The notes beneath the pieces were generated by a model. The model saw only the letters and a program-made list of their open reading frames with translations. It searched no databases and was not told the origin of the DNA. Positions 1 through 5,123 of a DNA stretch of 5,379 bases are shown one piece after another; position 1 is the stretch's first letter; every line of letters begins with the position of its first letter. The stretch is from Helicobacteraceae bacterium. Lineage in GTDB: Bacteria; Campylobacterota; Campylobacteria; Campylobacterales; Sulfurimonadaceae. A program made the translations under genes and the position numbers. The stretch is from contig JALSUN010000244.1 in the NCBI GenBank assembly GCA_027061425.1, positions 1 through 5,379 on the forward strand, read 5' to 3'.

Positions 1-268
1 TATGGCGGGTCTTGTCACTGTAGTTGTCGTAAAATATATCAACACGGACATGTGAAGCACGTTGCAAGGTATAGGCGATGCCCAACATAATAACCACATC
101 AAAAAGGTGCCACTCCAGCTCTTGCAGAGCAATGGAGCCTGATTGAAATATGTAGCGCATCAAAGCATCATATACCACCAAAATGATAAGTAGTGCTAAA
201 GTCACTCCCGCACTGTAGCCTATCCATCTCACAAACCACTCTAAAAATTTAAACAGTTTTTCTATCAT
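1..268 (-). CDS. TRAP transporter small permease subunit (DctQ family), 5' part only
   Basis: Small membrane subunit of a tripartite ATP-independent periplasmic (TRAP) transporter. With a large DctM permease and a periplasmic binding protein it imports organic solutes such as carboxylates using an ion gradient. The frame begins at ATG 268-266 and stays open for 89 codons to the left edge, so the C-terminus is missing. Visible are one membrane span at about residues 15-36 and the start of a second at about 52-70. Between and after them is the family signature: LQELEWHLFD (48-57), LGIAYTLQ (62-69) and HVRVDIFYD (73-81). This resembles the mannitol/chloroaromatic-type DctQ subgroup, but the substrate cannot be deduced. 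The start overlaps the elyC stop as ATGA, implying translational coupling; a GGA lies 7 nt upstream. The large permease and binding protein would be expected beyond the left edge. The family is fairly certain; the substrate is unknown. Confidence 0.85.
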   Translation of the reverse strand, partial: MIEKLFKFLEWFVRWIGYSAGVTLALLIILVVYDALMRYIFQSGSIALQELEWHLFDVVIMLGIAYTLQRASHVRVDIFYDNYSDKTRH

Positions 269-1017
269 CTTTTAATCCAATTCCAAATGCTTCCATAATA
301 TTCATGAAAGGCCAGTCCACTGCTACGCAGTCCATCACTTCTTGGCATATGCAACCACGAACTTTTCTCTTGAGCATGATAATCAGTAGGTGCTGCAACA
401 GGATGCATACCCAAGTCATTAAACAGTTGCATTGCACGGGGCATATGAGAGGCAGAAGTCACTAAGATAAAAGGGGTATTACCCACCAGTTTTTTCATCG
501 CTTCTGCCTCTTCTTGTGTATCTTTCGGACTTGTCAACATTTTGATATCTCTTCCATCAACCCCTAAAGCAACGGCCAAACGCTTCTGCATCAGTGCATG
601 AGAGTTTTCATCTTCCAAGCCTGCATATCCCGAAAGCACCAAGGTACTGCCGGGAAGTTTTTGATAGTGACGTATGCCCTCACTCAGACGTACTATGGCT
701 GTAGCACTGACTTGTGCTGTTATGGGAAGGTTTTTGTTTGTATGGTGTTCATTTCCCAAAACCAAAATATAATCAACACCGACGGGGCTCTCTAAAAGCG
801 CAGGGTACTGTCTCTCCAAAGGGTTGAGTAATAGGGCACTGATGGGTCCATAACTTAAAAGAGCGATCCATAAAAAGGCAAAAGGAAGTAAGAATTTTGC
901 AGTACGTTGACGTCCACCATAAAGTGCCAAAACACCGATAAAAGCGATAATAAGACCTATGGAGAGCGGGTTCAGCATCTCCCCCACTACCTTTTTAAGG
1001 ATAAATGTTGTCTCCAT
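265..1017 (-). CDS. elyC: ElyC/SanA/YdcF-family envelope biogenesis protein (DUF218)
   Basis: A 250-residue inner-membrane protein. Two hydrophobic segments at about 15-33 and 41-62 are followed by a DUF218 domain from about residue 81, probably periplasmic. It matches E. coli ElyC along its whole length as I remember that protein: the N-terminal LKKVVGEML, VDYILVLGN (81-89), EGIRHYQKLPGS (113-124), LVLSG (126-130), SPKDTQEEA (163-171), LVTSASHMPRAM (185-196) and the C-terminal GSIWNWIK. Length is also close to E. coli ElyC (about 259). E. coli ElyC is needed for peptidoglycan assembly at low temperature and is linked to undecaprenyl-carrier metabolism; the biochemical activity of the family is unsettled. 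The ATG at 1017 shares its A with the murF stop (TAATG). No Shine-Dalgarno is visible just upstream, so translation probably depends on ribosomes finishing murF. The context with murF, ddl and murJ fits an envelope role. Confidence 0.88.
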   Translation of the reverse strand: METTFILKKVVGEMLNPLSIGLIIAFIGVLALYGGRQRTAKFLLPFAFLWIALLSYGPISALLLNPLERQYPALLESPVGVDYILVLGNEHHTNKNLPITAQVSATAIVRLSEGIRHYQKLPGSTLVLSGYAGLEDENSHALMQKRLAVALGVDGRDIKMLTSPKDTQEEAEAMKKLVGNTPFILVTSASHMPRAMQLFNDLGMHPVAAPTDYHAQEKSSWLHMPRSDGLRSSGLAFHEYYGSIWNWIKR

Positions 1018-2447
1018 TAGATGAAGTTTGGTGCATCATTTGCAAAGAGGATGATATCGCCTGCTCTGGTCTTTTCACCAAGTACTTTAGTAAGCTGTGT
1101 TTTGTCTGAGAGCATGATCTTTTCCAAAACGGTAAGATGTTTGTCAAAGAGTGTTGCATTAAGCTGTCCCGTAATAATAGCGATGTCACAGACCTTGTTA
1201 ATAGCTTCTATCAGCTCTAAGTTTAGGGCCTCTGTACTTTCAACAAGACCAGGTGTCACAATCACCTTACGTCCACTATGTAAAGAGAGAAGACGTACAC
1301 CTTCTAACATACCATCAATATTTCCATTATAGCCATCGTCCAAGATGATTTTACCACCGGCATCAATACGTTGCAGACGATGTTCTACACTCTCAAGTCC
1401 AGCAACACCCTTAGAGATCTCTTGAGCACTCAGGCCTAAGGCATCTGCCACCAATACAGAAGCTTCTAGGTTAATGGTGTTAAAGGCACCTAAGATTTTA
1501 CTCTCTAACACTAAGGTCTCATCATGCAGTTGCATCTCAAAAGAGAGCCCTTCTAAGGTTGCTTCTACATCGTGAACCGCGTTACCAAAGAAGGTCACTT
1601 TTTCGTGTTGTTCTTGTGTCACACCATTGTGGACAAAAGCCTGCTCCAGACGTGGTGACTGAATGATCTCTAACTTGGTACGCTGTATGTTCTCTATGCT
1701 CTTAAAGTACTCTAAATGTTGAGGACCCACCTTACCCACTACAGCGATGTGAGGCTGTACAAACTGTGCGATGGTGTAGATGTCACCACGAAGTCTTGCG
1801 CCTGCTTCACAGACATAGACCTCAGTATCTTCTGGCAGATCCATGTTAACATCACGCACCAGACCGGCGATAGTGTTAACACTTCTAGGTGTTGCATAGA
1901 CCTTGTACTTCTGTGAAAGTATCTGTGCGATGAAGTTCTTCATACTTGTTTTACCGTAGCTACCCGTAACACAGACCACTTTTAAGTTTTTACGAGAGAG
2001 AAGTTTTTTCTGCGCCTCTTTTTTGTAAGCCATAAACATATAGTTTTCAGCCCCCTTACTTCCTACATAAGTCAGAAGCAGTGGTAAAAACACAAATGAG
2101 TATCCTTCAAGTTCTTTGATCATAGAGACCATAGCCAAGAAAAAAGTCACCATAAAAAGCAAGATCAAGAAACGTTTGACACGCCAGGTAAAGACCAGTT
2201 TTTTGTCAAGTTTGTAGTACCAAAAGCTTAGTAGTACCAGATAGACGACTAAGATATAGGTGAAGTATTGAGGTAATGTGTAATAGAGGATGAAAGGGAG
2301 AATAAACAGAGAAAAGTGCCAGAGGGGTTTGTGGTGTTTGAGCACCACACGCTCTATCTTATAGTCATACCACTGTAGGTTGGTAATGAGGTAAAAGCCT
2401 AAGGCCATCACAAAAACGATGTTGGTGAAAAATGCTAAAAAATCCAT
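1017..2447 (-). CDS. murF: UDP-N-acetylmuramoyl-tripeptide--D-alanyl-D-alanine ligase with N-terminal membrane region
   Basis: Last cytoplasmic Mur ligase. It uses ATP to join D-Ala-D-Ala (made by the upstream Ddl) to the UDP-MurNAc-tripeptide. At 476 residues it carries about 145 extra N-terminal residues compared with a plain catalytic core. These contain several hydrophobic spans at roughly 4-23, 43-58, 60-78, 92-110 and 116-128. The ligase core then follows: P-loop VTGSYGKTS (160-168), TPRSVNTIAG (187-196), EAGARLRGDI (214-223), VGKVGPQHLEYF (237-248, with the conserved His), a candidate carbamylated Lys at 258 (RTKLEII), GAFNTINLEA (320-329), EHRLQ (355-359) and the MurF-like DDGYNGNIDGM (370-380, normally DDSYNANP). 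The ATG is 8 nt after the hydrolase stop; only a weak AGG precedes it, so coupling is likely. Other Mur ligases and cyanophycin-synthetase-like enzymes share the fold, but the DDxYN motif and the ddl neighbour favour MurF. Confidence 0.93.
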   Translation of the reverse strand: MDFLAFFTNIVFVMALGFYLITNLQWYDYKIERVVLKHHKPLWHFSLFILPFILYYTLPQYFTYILVVYLVLLSFWYYKLDKKLVFTWRVKRFLILLFMVTFFLAMVSMIKELEGYSFVFLPLLLTYVGSKGAENYMFMAYKKEAQKKLLSRKNLKVVCVTGSYGKTSMKNFIAQILSQKYKVYATPRSVNTIAGLVRDVNMDLPEDTEVYVCEAGARLRGDIYTIAQFVQPHIAVVGKVGPQHLEYFKSIENIQRTKLEIIQSPRLEQAFVHNGVTQEQHEKVTFFGNAVHDVEATLEGLSFEMQLHDETLVLESKILGAFNTINLEASVLVADALGLSAQEISKGVAGLESVEHRLQRIDAGGKIILDDGYNGNIDGMLEGVRLLSLHSGRKVIVTPGLVESTEALNLELIEAINKVCDIAIITGQLNATLFDKHLTVLEKIMLSDKTQLTKVLGEKTRAGDIILFANDAPNFI

Positions 2448-2455
2448 CTTCAGAC

Positions 2456-3193
2456 CTAGTGTTGTAGGGTCAGTAACACAGTTTTTTCAACTTCTTGTGC
2501 TACACGGTCTGCCTCTTTCAAGAAGAAGTAATGGTCACCTTCAAACACAGCCAAACGCGCATCGGACATCAACTCTACCATCTTTTCAGCCGTCCAGAGT
2601 GGTGTGGCCGTATCATCACGTCCCCAGCATAGCAGTGCTTTTCCACTGTAAGCGCTAAAATCAGCACTCAAGTCTTCATTGACTACATTTTTAAAGGTCT
2701 GATACATAATCTCAGTGAGTTGCTTGGCATCTTCTGCTACAAACATAGAGCGAAGCTTGGTAATACCCGTGAACTTCACCATTTTGAAAAGTGCTATTTT
2801 TGCCTGAATCTTTAGAGGTTTAGGCACAGGAATTCCTGCACTTCCCACCAAGACAAGGATTTGAGGGTTAAGAAGCAGTCCCACCTTACCACCAAAAGAG
2901 TGTCCCAAAACGATATGGTCTTGGTTGGCATTGATCTGCGCTAAAAAGAGCTCTATGATGTTGGCATAGTCTTCTGTGACTAAGGCCAGATTACAGGTAC
3001 TGTTACCAAAACCAGGAAGATCGATGTAGACATGACGAAAAGCATCCATAGTCTCACCAAAAGCACCTTTCATCAGTTCCTTGTTCGAACCCCATCCATG
3101 TAGAAAGATCATTGTTTTACTTTTTTCAGGATTGACGATCTCATACGAGACTTGAAAGGTTTGGTGTTTGTACTGGATTGATTTTATGGCCAC
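2456..3193 (-). CDS. alpha/beta-hydrolase of unknown substrate
   Basis: A 245-residue single-domain cytoplasmic alpha/beta-hydrolase with no signal peptide. All expected features are present: oxyanion-hole motif FLHGWG (30-35), DLPGFGNS (58-65), nucleophile elbow GHSFGG (97-102, Ser99), acid loop GRDDTATP (191-198, probably Asp194) and catalytic His221 in EGDHYFF. A cap with hydrophobic and basic residues sits between about 120 and 180. The start is GTG at 3193-3191: no in-frame ATG exists before the catalytic HGWG motif, and AAGGGA lies 7 nt upstream inside the ddl end, only 2 nt separating the ddl stop from the GTG. From memory, Helicobacter and Campylobacter carry a hydrolase between ddl and murF, annotated there as a 2-hydroxy-6-oxohepta-2,4-dienoate-type hydrolase. 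That name comes from fold similarity. The real substrate is unknown; the context hints at envelope-precursor chemistry, but the sequence does not show it. Confidence 0.88.
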   Translation of the reverse strand: MAIKSIQYKHQTFQVSYEIVNPEKSKTMIFLHGWGSNKELMKGAFGETMDAFRHVYIDLPGFGNSTCNLALVTEDYANIIELFLAQINANQDHIVLGHSFGGKVGLLLNPQILVLVGSAGIPVPKPLKIQAKIALFKMVKFTGITKLRSMFVAEDAKQLTEIMYQTFKNVVNEDLSADFSAYSGKALLCWGRDDTATPLWTAEKMVELMSDARLAVFEGDHYFFLKEADRVAQEVEKTVLLTLQH

Positions 3194-3195
3194 GG

Positions 3196-4233
3196 TTATT
3201 TCCCTTTTGCTTGGTTGATAGAGTGAATGTACTGATAGTTTACTTGTGGACGGCGCTGTTGTGGCAGGTTGGCTAAAAGAGTGTTAATGACCTTCTCAAA
3301 ATCACTAAAGAGATAGTTTGCCATAGAGCCTGGGATGGGGTTGATCTCATTAAGAAGAACCTCACCATCAACCACAAAGAAGTCACAACGTATCAATGCA
3401 CCTTCAAACATATGGGTATAGATGGTTTTAAACGTACTTTGGAGTTTTGTCACCAACGCAGCAGAGATTTCAGCCTCACTCACGGAAGATGAACGTGAAA
3501 AGTCAAGATACTTTTTATCAAAATCTAAAAACTCATTTTTCTGAGGCTCTTCAACAATAGAGTAATTCACCTCGCCATTAGCACTATATCCCGCAAGGTT
3601 ATACTCTTTAACACCCTCTATAAATGGCTCTATAATGATGTTATCATCAAACTCAAAGGCAACATCTAAGGCATACTCTATCTCTGAGGCCTCTTTTATA
3701 ACACTCACACCGATAGAGCTTCCAAGTCGTGCGGGTTTAATGATAAAAGGAAGTGCTGTCTTGATCTCGCCTCTTTGTGAGGAGTGCATACTCTCATAAG
3801 CTACTGTTTTCACACCGATAGCATCTGCAAACCACTTGGTGTGCATCTTGTCATAACTAAAGACGGAAGCAGTAGGACGAGGACCTATGTAAGCAATGTC
3901 AAAAAAGTCTAAAAGTGAAGCCATGGTACCATCTTCACCATCAGCACCATGGATAAGGTTAAGTACTGGCATCTCTAAACGTTCAGAACCAAACATCTTT
4001 TTTTGAACAAAGGCACCATTGTCAAGTGAGAGTTGTGGCATTTTTTTATGGGCACCAGATGCAAAGGTCTTGGCAATCATATCTTTATCATCAATTTTAT
4101 AAAAACGATGATCTTGGTCACAGAAAATAAACTCTAAGGTAAAGTTGTGAAGCTTCTCTTTTATAGTGATGGCACTGACGATGCTGATCTCATGTTCATA
4201 ACTGGCACCGCCAAATAGTATTGCTAATTTCAA
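3196..4233 (-). CDS. ddl: D-alanine--D-alanine ligase
   Basis: ATP-dependent cytoplasmic ligase that condenses two D-alanines, giving the dipeptide used by MurF. At 345 residues it is in the usual size range for this lineage. ATP-grasp features appear in order: FGGASYEHEIS (7-17, Glu13 matching the substrate-binding Glu of E. coli DdlB), HGADGEDG (95-102), FIIKPARLGSSIGV (163-176, Lys166 and Ser172), EPFIEGVKEYNLAGY (202-216), the omega-loop KKYLDFS (240-246), IRCDFF with Asp284, and EINPIPGS (296-303, Glu296 and Asn298). A Tyr (242) in the KY position of the omega-loop is typical of D-Ala-D-Ala ligases; Phe there marks D-Ala-D-lactate ligases. The start is TTG at 4233-4231. AGGA lies 5 nt upstream, an in-frame TAA lies 9 nt before the TTG, and the fold begins immediately (MKLAILFGG), so no other start fits. 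It lies 19 nt after the ruvA stop. Confidence 0.95.
   Translation of the reverse strand: MKLAILFGGASYEHEISIVSAITIKEKLHNFTLEFIFCDQDHRFYKIDDKDMIAKTFASGAHKKMPQLSLDNGAFVQKKMFGSERLEMPVLNLIHGADGEDGTMASLLDFFDIAYIGPRPTASVFSYDKMHTKWFADAIGVKTVAYESMHSSQRGEIKTALPFIIKPARLGSSIGVSVIKEASEIEYALDVAFEFDDNIIIEPFIEGVKEYNLAGYSANGEVNYSIVEEPQKNEFLDFDKKYLDFSRSSSVSEAEISAALVTKLQSTFKTIYTHMFEGALIRCDFFVVDGEVLLNEINPIPGSMANYLFSDFEKVINTLLANLPQQRRPQVNYQYIHSINQAKGK
3201..3206 (-). promoter_or_regulatory. Shine-Dalgarno fixing the GTG start of the hydrolase
   Basis: AAGGGA on the minus strand lies inside the last codons of ddl, 7 nt before GTG 3193. It supports the GTG start, as no ATG is available in frame near the N-terminus. 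Confidence 0.7.
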
Positions 4234-4237
4234 GTTT

Positions 4238-4244
4238 ATCCTTT
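4238..4244 (-). promoter_or_regulatory. Shine-Dalgarno fixing the TTG start of ddl
   Basis: AAAGGAT on the minus strand places AGGA 5 nt before TTG 4233. Together with the in-frame TAA just upstream it makes TTG the only reasonable start for Ddl. Confidence 0.75.
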
Positions 4245-4252
4245 AAATATCT

Positions 4253-4816
4253 CTATAATTTTTGTAATTTTTTCAAAGCTTCTTTAACCAAGCCCGCTGT
4301 ATCCGTCGCAGAACAACTACTCAACACCTTGGAGATCTGCTCTTTTTTAAAGCCCAATGACTCTAATGCCTGACTTGCTTCACTTACAGCTGGGTTAGCG
4401 GCAGGGTCTTGTTCACTTAAAATCGCGTCGAAGCCATTAAGCTCAACAAGTATGCGCCCTGCACTTTTAGGACCTATACCCGGTACCTTTTTCAAACGGT
4501 TAATATCACCTAAGGCGATGACCTCACCAAACTGCGAAGCAGAAAAAGTAGAACAGATCGCCATACCGACCTTAGGTCCGACACCCGAGATCTTGATAAG
4601 GCGTTCAAACAGCACTTTTTCACTTTTGTCAATAAACCCATAAAGGAGTTGGGCATCTTCTCGTATAATATGAGAGGTATACAACTTCACACGCTCACTC
4701 GTAATCGCACTGTAACTTTGTAGTGAAATAAAGACCTCATAAATCAGTCCATTTGTATTTACATGCACAAAAGTAGGCTCTTTGTGTTCTATGGTTCCTT
4801 CTATGCCTACGATCAT
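4253..4816 (-). CDS. ruvA: Holliday junction branch migration protein RuvA
   Basis: A 187-residue DNA-binding subunit of the RuvAB branch-migration complex. RuvA tetramers clamp four-way junctions and load RuvB helicase rings for recombinational repair. The three domains can be followed: an N-terminal OB-fold (1 to about 62, MIVGIEGTIE ... NGLIYEV), a domain with two helix-hairpin-helix motifs (ISGVGPKVGMAI at 76-87 and VPGIGPKSAGRILVEL at 111-126), an acidic/Ala-rich linker (about 131-145), and a C-terminal RuvB-contacting domain (SQALESLGFKKEQI, 148-161). The length matches the family. The start is ATG 4816-4814, with GGAG 5 nt upstream. This start overlaps the stop of a 29-codon upstream frame as ATGA, and that frame begins with the same seven residues. 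RuvA heads the cell-wall gene series with no space for a separate promoter before ddl, so ddl and murF are probably co-transcribed with it. Confidence 0.95.
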   Translation of the reverse strand: MIVGIEGTIEHKEPTFVHVNTNGLIYEVFISLQSYSAITSERVKLYTSHIIREDAQLLYGFIDKSEKVLFERLIKISGVGPKVGMAICSTFSASQFGEVIALGDINRLKKVPGIGPKSAGRILVELNGFDAILSEQDPAANPAVSEASQALESLGFKKEQISKVLSSCSATDTAGLVKEALKKLQKL

Positions 4817-4902
4817 AGAGTCTCCATTAATCTTATTTTACTCGCAAAAAAGTGAGTTATGCTCACTTTTCTTCCGAGATATCCCTCTATCCCAACGATC
4901 AT
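4813..4902 (-). other. 29-codon leader ORF, likely degenerate copy of the ruvA 5' end
   Basis: A short open frame from ATG 4902-4900 to TGA 4815-4813, preceded by AAGGAA 4 nt upstream. Its first seven residues, MIVGIEG, are the same as those of RuvA. Over those 21 nt, 18 match, and all three differences are at synonymous third positions (GTA/GTT, GGC/GGG, GAA/GAG). The product then diverges (YLGRKVSITHFF...) and ends at a TGA overlapping the ruvA ATG as ATGA, a coupling arrangement. Later stretches resemble ruvA again but in other frames: ACTTTT-TGC--GTAAA (from about 4853) and AATGGA (from 4828) occur in the same order as in ruvA codons 15-23. This is what a decayed partial tandem duplication would look like. 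It may be a translated leader peptide, a relic, or both; sequence alone cannot decide. Confidence 0.5.
4841..4878 (-). terminator. imperfect hairpin with terminator-like core in the ruvA leader
   Basis: An inverted repeat of 9 bp (AAAAGTGAG at 4848-4856 and CTCACTTTT at 4862-4870) encloses a 5-nt loop. Outer pairs CTCG (4841-4844) and CGAG (4875-4878), plus A-T pairs with a bulge, extend the stem. Read on the minus (ruvA) strand, the GTGAG/CTCAC core is followed by six T residues, which resembles a small intrinsic terminator or attenuator. The plus strand reads TTTTCTT after the core, so it is roughly two-way. It lies wholly inside the 29-codon leader frame and ends 15 nt before the ruvA Shine-Dalgarno. 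Translating ribosomes would melt it. A regulatory role is inferred. Confidence 0.4.
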
Positions 4903-4922
4903 CTTGTTCCTTACTAAACAAC

Positions 4923-4928
4923 TCTATA
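4923..4928 (-). promoter_or_regulatory. candidate -10 element for the ruvA operon
   Basis: On the minus strand TATAGA lies 20 nt before the leader-ORF ATG, inside a T-rich stretch. No recognisable -35 hexamer sits 16-18 nt upstream, which is common in Campylobacterota promoters. Transcription from here would include the leader ORF and the hairpin. It is the best candidate between the REP element and the leader start, but weak. Confidence 0.3.
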
Positions 4929-4953
4929 AAAAGTACTGGCATCCAAAAGCACC

Positions 4954-4980
4954 GTCATTCCTGCGAAGGCAGGAATCCAC
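4954..4980. repeat. REP-like palindrome (GTCATTCCTGC... family)
   Basis: A 27-bp element with an 8-bp perfect stem, ATTCCTGC (4957-4964) and GCAGGAAT (4969-4976), a GAAG loop, and flanks GTC and CCAC. It belongs to the widespread bacterial intergenic repeat type with consensus resembling GTCATTCCCGCG ... CGGGAATCC, often dispersed by REP-associated (RAYT) transposases. Compared with that consensus, both stem arms carry the paired change C to T and G to A, so pairing is kept. The element is immediately flanked by AAAGCACC (4946-4953) and AAGGCACC (4981-4988), 7 of 8 identical. It lies between the divergent ruvA and murJ promoter regions. Only one copy is in this window, so family membership rests on memory of the motif. 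Confidence 0.65.
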
Positions 4981-5021
4981 AAGGCACCATTTTCAATGAA
5001 GTTTGTAACGCTAATCCCTAC

Positions 5022-5051
5022 TTCACAAGGGTCATAATACTACTCTATAAA
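5022..5051 (+). promoter_or_regulatory. candidate sigma70 promoter for murJ
   Basis: TTCACA (5022-5027) matches TTGACA at 5 of 6 positions. It is followed after 18 nt by TATAAA (5046-5051), 5 of 6 to TATAAT. Transcription would start near 5058, giving a leader of about 65 nt before the murJ ATG. A second -10-like TAAAAT (5094-5099) nearer the gene lacks a -35. Sequence match only. Confidence 0.4.
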
Positions 5052-5123
5052 ACTGTCCGTGATTTTAAAGATACATTTTAATCAATTATCGGTTAAAATA
5101 ACGTAAATCACCACGGGACACCC

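Larger units (their letters stand above)
4817..5123. other. divergent ruvA/murJ spacer (307 nt)
   Basis: No full-size gene lies here. Moving from ruvA to murJ it holds the leader ORF with its internal hairpin, a candidate minus-strand -10, the REP-like palindrome with flanking imperfect direct repeats, the candidate murJ promoter, and a final AT-rich stretch (5053-5110) with nothing else recognisable. The 11-bp sequence ACTCTATAAAA occurs at 4921-4931 and again at 5042-5052. A GGGA at 5115-5118, 5 nt before the murJ ATG, is its only Shine-Dalgarno-like site. I see no tRNA, small RNA family or CRISPR unit. Confidence 0.6.

Noticed and set aside
249..437. 62-codon minus-strand frame across the elyC/dctQ junction
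   Set aside because: It is out of frame with both well-supported genes, and its product looks like none of their relatives. It is a shadow frame.
1021..1332. 103-codon plus-strand frame antisense to murF
   Set aside because: The minus strand here codes for the conserved C-terminal ligase domain. The antisense product has no recognisable domain.
3961..4943. 13-bp match AAGTACTGGCATC at 3961-3973 (in ddl) and 4931-4943 (spacer)
   Set aside because: The flanks differ at once. One copy is accounted for by Ddl coding, and a single 13-bp match in a window of this size is compatible with chance.
4997..5025. Inverted repeat TGAAGT ... ACTTCA next to the murJ promoter
   Set aside because: A 6-bp match with a 17-nt gap and no further pairing is too weak to call an operator.
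4782..5081. 99-codon plus-strand frame through the spacer
   Set aside because: It runs antisense over the ruvA start and through the hairpin and REP element. The HSCEGRNPQ stretch in its product is the usual spurious translation of this repeat type. It has no family resemblance or ribosome site.
5094..5099. TAAAAT as an alternative murJ -10
   Set aside because: It has no -35 at a proper distance and lies in an AT-rich stretch where such hexamers are frequent. TTCACA-18-TATAAA upstream fits better, though this site is not excluded.
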